Positions 51,746 through 64,000 of a DNA stretch of 64,000 nucleotides are shown in pieces (position 1 is the first letter of the stretch; each line of letters begins with the position of its first letter). Both the position numbers and the translations under genes were made by a program. The stretch covers positions 22,166,743 to 22,230,742 of the forward strand of contig NC_019868.2 of assembly GCF_002234675.1 (NCBI RefSeq), read 5' to 3'. The notes beneath the pieces were generated by a model, which did no database searches, was not told the origin of the DNA, and worked only from the letters and a program-made list of their open reading frames with translations. Origin of the DNA: Oryzias latipes (Eukaryota; Chordata; Actinopteri; Beloniformes; Adrianichthyidae).

Positions 51746-52560
51746 CACTGACCCAGTTCAGTTCTAAAATGAAGTCATAAAGCTTAAACTACTTCAGATA
51801 TCTCACACCAAACAGAGATGGACAATGGATTAATGAGGGTGCCGAAAAAGAAGACAAAATCCCCCATTTACATTATTTTAATTTTACATAAAGGTTTTTT
51901 CATGCTGTAGACATGTAAACAAACATTCAGGATCACCCAGAGTGATCCTGACTGATTGGACCAATGGAAAAAAGTGTCGTACCACCACTGACCAGTAGAG
52001 GCCGCAGTGGCACTGTCAACTGCTTTGTCCTATTAGCTGGTTGGCTCCTCGGTTTGTATCTTGCATCAGCTTTTTGCTCTCTCCCATTTTCAAAGGTGAT
52101 TTTCAAAGGAATTAAATGGACCCCCACTCACTTTAGACACAACTGAGGAAACACACACGCACACACACACACGCACACAACCCGCAGAGTGGGTGCATCA
52201 CAACAGGATGCCTTAGATCTCGGCTGAAAAACACTCTTGCATCTTTGGGCTTCAAAACATCAGGAAGCGCAGTGAGCAGACACACTTCATGGTGGCCAAG
52301 TGGGAGATATCTGCGTAACTCCTCATTATTTATTGATTACAGCCGTCCAACGCAGACATGAGCATGAAACATATTGATTTATGCCGTGACGTGTGATTAC
52401 GCTGTTTATCTCACGACCCTCGATCCCTCCCCTGCAAGATATCCTGGAGAGAGTGTGTCAGCAGTTGGGAATGGCCGCAACAAACAGGAGGTGATATCAC
52501 ACACAACAGGAAACCCGGCACAATGCTCCTACTCACACACTGACGCCTCGACACGCACTT
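51746..52560. other. Spacer with short CA repeat
   Basis: Between asb12 and arhgef9, which converge. It holds a (CA)n-like tract at about 52150-52180. No gene seen. Confidence 0.45.
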
Positions 52561-52570
52561 CTGCAGAGGT

Positions 52571-55500
52571 TTTATTTTCAACAAAAGTACAGCTATATCA
52601 GATATGGATTTTTTTTTTCATTTTTTACAGCGAAATACAACATATTCCCAGTGCTTCTGATTACATCAAAACATATAATGTACAAACAGTTGACATCTCC
52701 ACTCTCTCATTCACAGTTTCTGGATTGAATAGGCATTACTTTTCAGGATTTAAATTTCTACAAGAAATAAACTCAAAAGGCTGGCAAAAAACAAAAAGAG
52801 GAACATAGAAATGTTTGCATATGATGTCAAAGGGTTTTCTTCGGGGAGGGGGGAACAACTTAAAAAAGATGAGTAATATACAATGATTGATTTTTCCAAC
52901 ATGGGGTCTTCTAAATGTATCCTAGCTGCAGGATTCTGCTGTGCTAAGTGTGAGTATGGGTGATCACTGGCTCATGTAAACTCTGGACTAAGAGGAATTC
53001 GAGAAATCCAAGCATCCTCAGATGCATTCAGATGACAGTCTGCTTACTTGGCTGTCTTAATCAGATGCCTGAGGAAAACAAAACAAAGCAAAAAAATTTT
53101 TTTGAGCTCTCAGTACAAAGTCAGATTGTTAATTACATAAGAAAAAATATATACACCCTATTAACACTTTGGCCCAAATGAAACCATATAATACTGATGC
53201 CAATAAATAGAGCTGATGTCAAGTCATTATTGGAAACAAAAGCAGGAATTGAATTCTGATGAAGTGCTGGGTCTTCGGGATTAGCTGTATATTAAAGACC
53301 TACTCCAATAAAAATGGTGTTTTTAATGTTCTTGTGACATTTTTCTGATGGAGGACAAATGTTAAAAAAAATTAAGCTTAAAATTGCGTTTCAGAGTATT
53401 TCTTTTTTCAAATCGTTGTGAGTTAGGAGCACAGGAAAAGAAATGCGGTTTGAAAAAGAGCTCATTTGTGTATTCTAATGTATTACTGCCACTCTGCTGA
53501 AATTGTCTTAGAAAAAGGCAGGTTTTTGGTCAAAAACAGCATAATTATAACTGAAAGAAAAGTGGGAATGCTTTTAAATGAGCTCAAAAGATGATCAGAG
53601 TGGGTCTTTAAGGGAGACTATAACCATTTCTATACACAAACATCCATGGTGAAAGCAGAAACTGCTGTTTGGTTGACTGTCAGAGAGGAAATATACCCGT
53701 TTTGCCTCCGTTGATGAGGTCACTTCAAAAATGATAAAAAAGGAATCTATTTTTTAAATGTTTGTGGGATGTGGGCGAGAGAACATTAGTATTAGCTCTA
53801 GCAGCTATGAAGAGATTAGTTTTTGATTTAATCTTCTGATTTGCCTAACAGGAAATAAAAACAAAGGTGAGGTGATAGGGGGACTGACAAAAACAACTCC
53901 CTTTGGTGAGATGGCATGAACTCATTTAAAAATAAATAAATAAAACAAAGTAAGTTTATCTGTTAAGTGTTGCCTTAAGTCTCATGCAAAATATTGGATG
54001 CCACAAGCATGCATTTACCTGGTACTGAGGTCTACCGCACGCTAGAACTGGAACAACATTCGTTTCCAACGCAAAATACCAATATCCAAATATATGATCT
54101 GTTCTTTTTACAGTATTTACAGTGTGTAGCTGACAAAGGTAAAATAGATTACTCTTCTTTTAATTCATAACGCACTATTTATTATGATACTATATTTGAA
54201 AAGTGAAACTTAACTTGATTGACAAAGAAAAATGTCCTACCGTATATTAAGCCATCTTTTAGGAAGATAAATAGATACAATAAATCTATGCGGTTTCTAA
54301 CACACCGGAAATTAGAGTGAGAGTCTTTCGATGCAGCTAAGCTTGCAGCTATGTAAGCATGACGGAGTACAATGCAGGGGGTTCCGAGTTTTTCGGTATG
54401 TACTCGCACAGGGAAAAAAAAAGTCTGCGCTGAGTTTCTGTCCGAGTGGATCTGGAGTGCTGGGAAAAAGGAATTCCCTGCGTGTGTGAGAGCAGAGAGA
54501 AAGGAAGAAATGCACTGAAGGGAAAATACATGACTAATTCAAATCTGCCTGTGAAACTGAATAGATAATCACTAGTGGAATGCTGGAAGGCACTGTTAGA
54601 TAGCATCTCTCTTCTCCGCAGCAGAACGGGCCAACAAGTGCACGGGATTGTGCGTCGGTGTGTGTGTGTGTGTTTTCCAGTATGCTTGGTACCGGTGGTA
54701 TGGGTGGTGGTGGGGATGGATTAGGGCGGGGCACGGGACCTGAGGTTATCATGGCCTGGGAACCGTGTCTTTTTGCTGTGCCAGGCAACAGAATTATCTT
54801 CCAAAACAATCTCAGCGGGAGCCATCTCTACAGACACCAGCAGCCAAATCGCCCTTTTCTCAACTTTTTTTTACTGAAACAAAACATAAATTACACAACA
54901 TACAAAGCAGTTCTAAGGATCTTTGTTCCAATAGGTTATAAGGCCTATAAGAAGGCAAACAAATGACACAGAACAATATATAACTCTTTCATGTCACGCC
55001 GTAGTGAATAGTGAGGATATATAATGATATATCACATTGCACAAGTTGTCATACTGTATTTGTTCTGTCCATCAGGTGGTATAATCCAAACACAAAAGGT
55101 ACATCTGAGGCATGATCATGAAGCACGGACAGATGTCTCACTCACATTCCAAGTAGAAAAGAACTACACTTTCATGAGTGTACAGTGGTAGATCCTCCTC
55201 GGTCGCTTCGGCAGAAGGACTGTATCTATGGCAGACTCTTGTCACAGAGCAGCCTCGGGGACTTTGGTGATTAAACAAATCAATCTGATCAGGCCACAGT
55301 TTTCCGGAAACCACTTAACGGTGCTGGAGCTAACTGTCCAAGTACGAATCAGATTGGGAAAAAAAAAACAAAGTGACAGGGAGGAAGCTAGGGTCTAAAC
55401 CCAAAGATTTTAGAGGTGCACAAGTCTGTCAGAGGATATGCGTTCACTTCTCCACCTCCTCAGATAACTGCTGTTTTGGACTCATTCTCAGTTCTAACTC

Positions 55501-56746
55501 AAAACACCTGAATTTAACCTTATTTTTGATCATTTATCAAACGCTTTGCTTTTAGAGGCTTCAATTATCACGTCTTAGCACCACAAGTTTGAATGGCCCA
55601 GGCTCCGATCAAATGAGAACTGAATTTATAGTGTCAACACTACAAAATTATTAACTGAAGAAGTTTTTTTTATTTTATTTTTTTTCCAAAGAGAATTTTT
55701 AAACCTTGGCTGATGCGTCAACTTGACTTTTAGTGCTCATTCCCAGAGGTAGGCTGTGCTCTTTCCAAACACCCAGCGAGCTGCCAGCAAAGTGCTACAG
55801 GAGTGGTCTCCAGGGAGAATGGGAGAAGGGGCTGGGGCATAAGACAGGTGTACCAAAACCTGCCCCTCTCCTGCTCCCAGCCGCTTCCTCCAAGCAAGCT
55901 CTCTGTTGGACACAGCACACTGAGCCTCAGTGTGAGCGAATACCCTGTCACAAGTGGTTGGTGATAAAATGTAAATACCCTATCGATGTTCCAACTATTG
56001 ATTTGTTCCCTGACCCATCATGCCATGGCAGGTTCGTCAAAAAGAAACTTCCTCCACGGATTAAAAAAAAGAAACAGCAGTTGTGTGCAGAAGGATGGAG
56101 AGAAGGAAGCGGGAATAGGTAAAAAGTGGGATAATCTGTTTGACAAAGGAGGACTGAGAGCAAGGAGATCCTGATTCAGACATCAGTGGAGTTTGATGAG
56201 ATGACCCGTCGATGATCATTTGTCAAAGTGATCCAACTTAAAGGTGAAACTAACAGTGGGGCTTGTCCCGTCCAGGCTGCTGAGGTCGCTGCATCCCACA
56301 TTCAGAGGAACAGAACAAGCATTCTAACATAGCAGCGCAGCAAAGTCTCAGCAACAGTCACGCAGCCAGGAGGGACCTGGCTTGGTCTGCGGTCTCTCTC
56401 CAGATTTTAAAAGCAAAATTAAATAACAATCTACATAACTGCAGGACATTCAGATGGTGTGAAGATGCAGAATCCAAGGGAAAAACGTTCATGATTGAGC
56501 TGAAGAAGGATGACAACTAAGAACATTACTAACATACATGAGCTGTAAAAGTGTTTAGTTTGTCTGAATCCTTTTAGGTCCACTTGGTGCTTCCAGTAAA
56601 ACCTTCTAATCGCATTGGTCCTTAACTTCAGAGTCTTTTGTGGATGTGTTTTTTCTTTTTGTATCTTCTTCACCATGGAACATAGCAATCCAGTGTTTAG
56701 TGCTTCTAAGAAAAATAGCTGGTCCTTCAGAAGAGTCTGTGTTTCT
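52571..56746 (-). other. arhgef9: Probable long arhgef9 3' UTR
   Basis: Sequence after the arhgef9 stop with no other gene on either strand. A minus-strand AATAAA lies at 52571-52576 and others occur closer to the stop. Long 3' UTRs are usual for neuronal genes. The end is not proven. A MITE-like element (53292-53611) lies inside. Open frames on both strands lack protein character. Confidence 0.35.
53292..53611. mobile_element. MITE-like element with TTAA ends, copy 1 (320 bp)
   Basis: Left end TTAAAGACCTACTCCAATAA and right end, in reverse complement, TTAAAGACCCACTCTGATCA are terminal inverted repeats. The outer TTAA fits piggyBac-like target duplication, but a TA or TWA target would also fit. 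The first 75 bp are homologous to the right end of 61974-62263. No coding capacity. Confidence 0.7.

Positions 56747-64000
<7,254 letters not shown>

Noticed and set aside
55733-56122. Plus-strand frame of 129 codons in the arhgef9 3' region
   Set aside because: Composition is untypical for protein, there is no family match, and it lies antisense in a probable long 3' UTR.

Overview
The window is nuclear DNA from a teleost fish, most likely a percomorph (medaka-like). It is AT-rich with compact, intron-split genes. Five vertebrate protein genes can be read exon by exon from splice sites, reading phase and protein similarity. From left to right they are an androgen receptor of the divergent fish B/beta type (ar, minus, CDS 3229-10105), moesin (msn, minus, 12030-19948, first exon not found), zc4h2 (plus, 32510-41887), asb12 (plus, 44834-48571) and the 3' half of arhgef9/collybistin (minus, 56747-63315, continuing past the right edge). 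The same genes lie together on human Xq11-q12, so this is a conserved synteny block. The human genes recalled between them (AMER1, MTMR8, ZC3H12B, LAS1L, VSIG4, HEPH, EDA2R) are not seen here.

The spaces between genes are rich in mobile DNA. A full-length L1-clade LINE with both ORFs open and a perfect 16-bp target-site duplication sits at 21307-26585, in or just upstream of msn. Two non-autonomous hAT-like elements have perfect 8-bp target duplications (31446-31856 and 46586-47269). Two copies of a TTAA-bounded MITE-like family lie in opposite orientation around arhgef9 (53292-53611 and 61974-62263). A second dispersed repeat is present twice (about 37060-37887 and 51244-51745); its first copy has been split by a LINE tail and an (ATTC)n array. 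There are also an old LINE reverse-transcriptase remnant (27840-28640) and a retrotransposon gag-like fragment (49521-50280).

Layout: 1-2270 no confident gene; 2270-10105 ar with its 3' UTR; 10106-12029 ar promoter side and msn 3' side; 12030-19948 msn; 20000-32400 repeat-rich spacer or msn intron 1; 32510-42420 zc4h2; 42420-44830 spacer with possible minus-strand exons of an unrecognised gene; 44834-48571 asb12; 48572-56746 repeats and probable arhgef9 3' UTR; 56747-64000 arhgef9 3' exons. The genes are not a pathway. They are neighbours by descent: a steroid-activated transcription factor, a membrane-actin linker, a zinc-finger neurodevelopmental factor, a muscle-type SOCS-box ankyrin protein, and a Cdc42 exchange factor of inhibitory synapses.

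No rRNA, CRISPR array or bacterial-type element was seen. Splice sites were placed by eye. Comparisons with human exon sizes and gene order are from memory.
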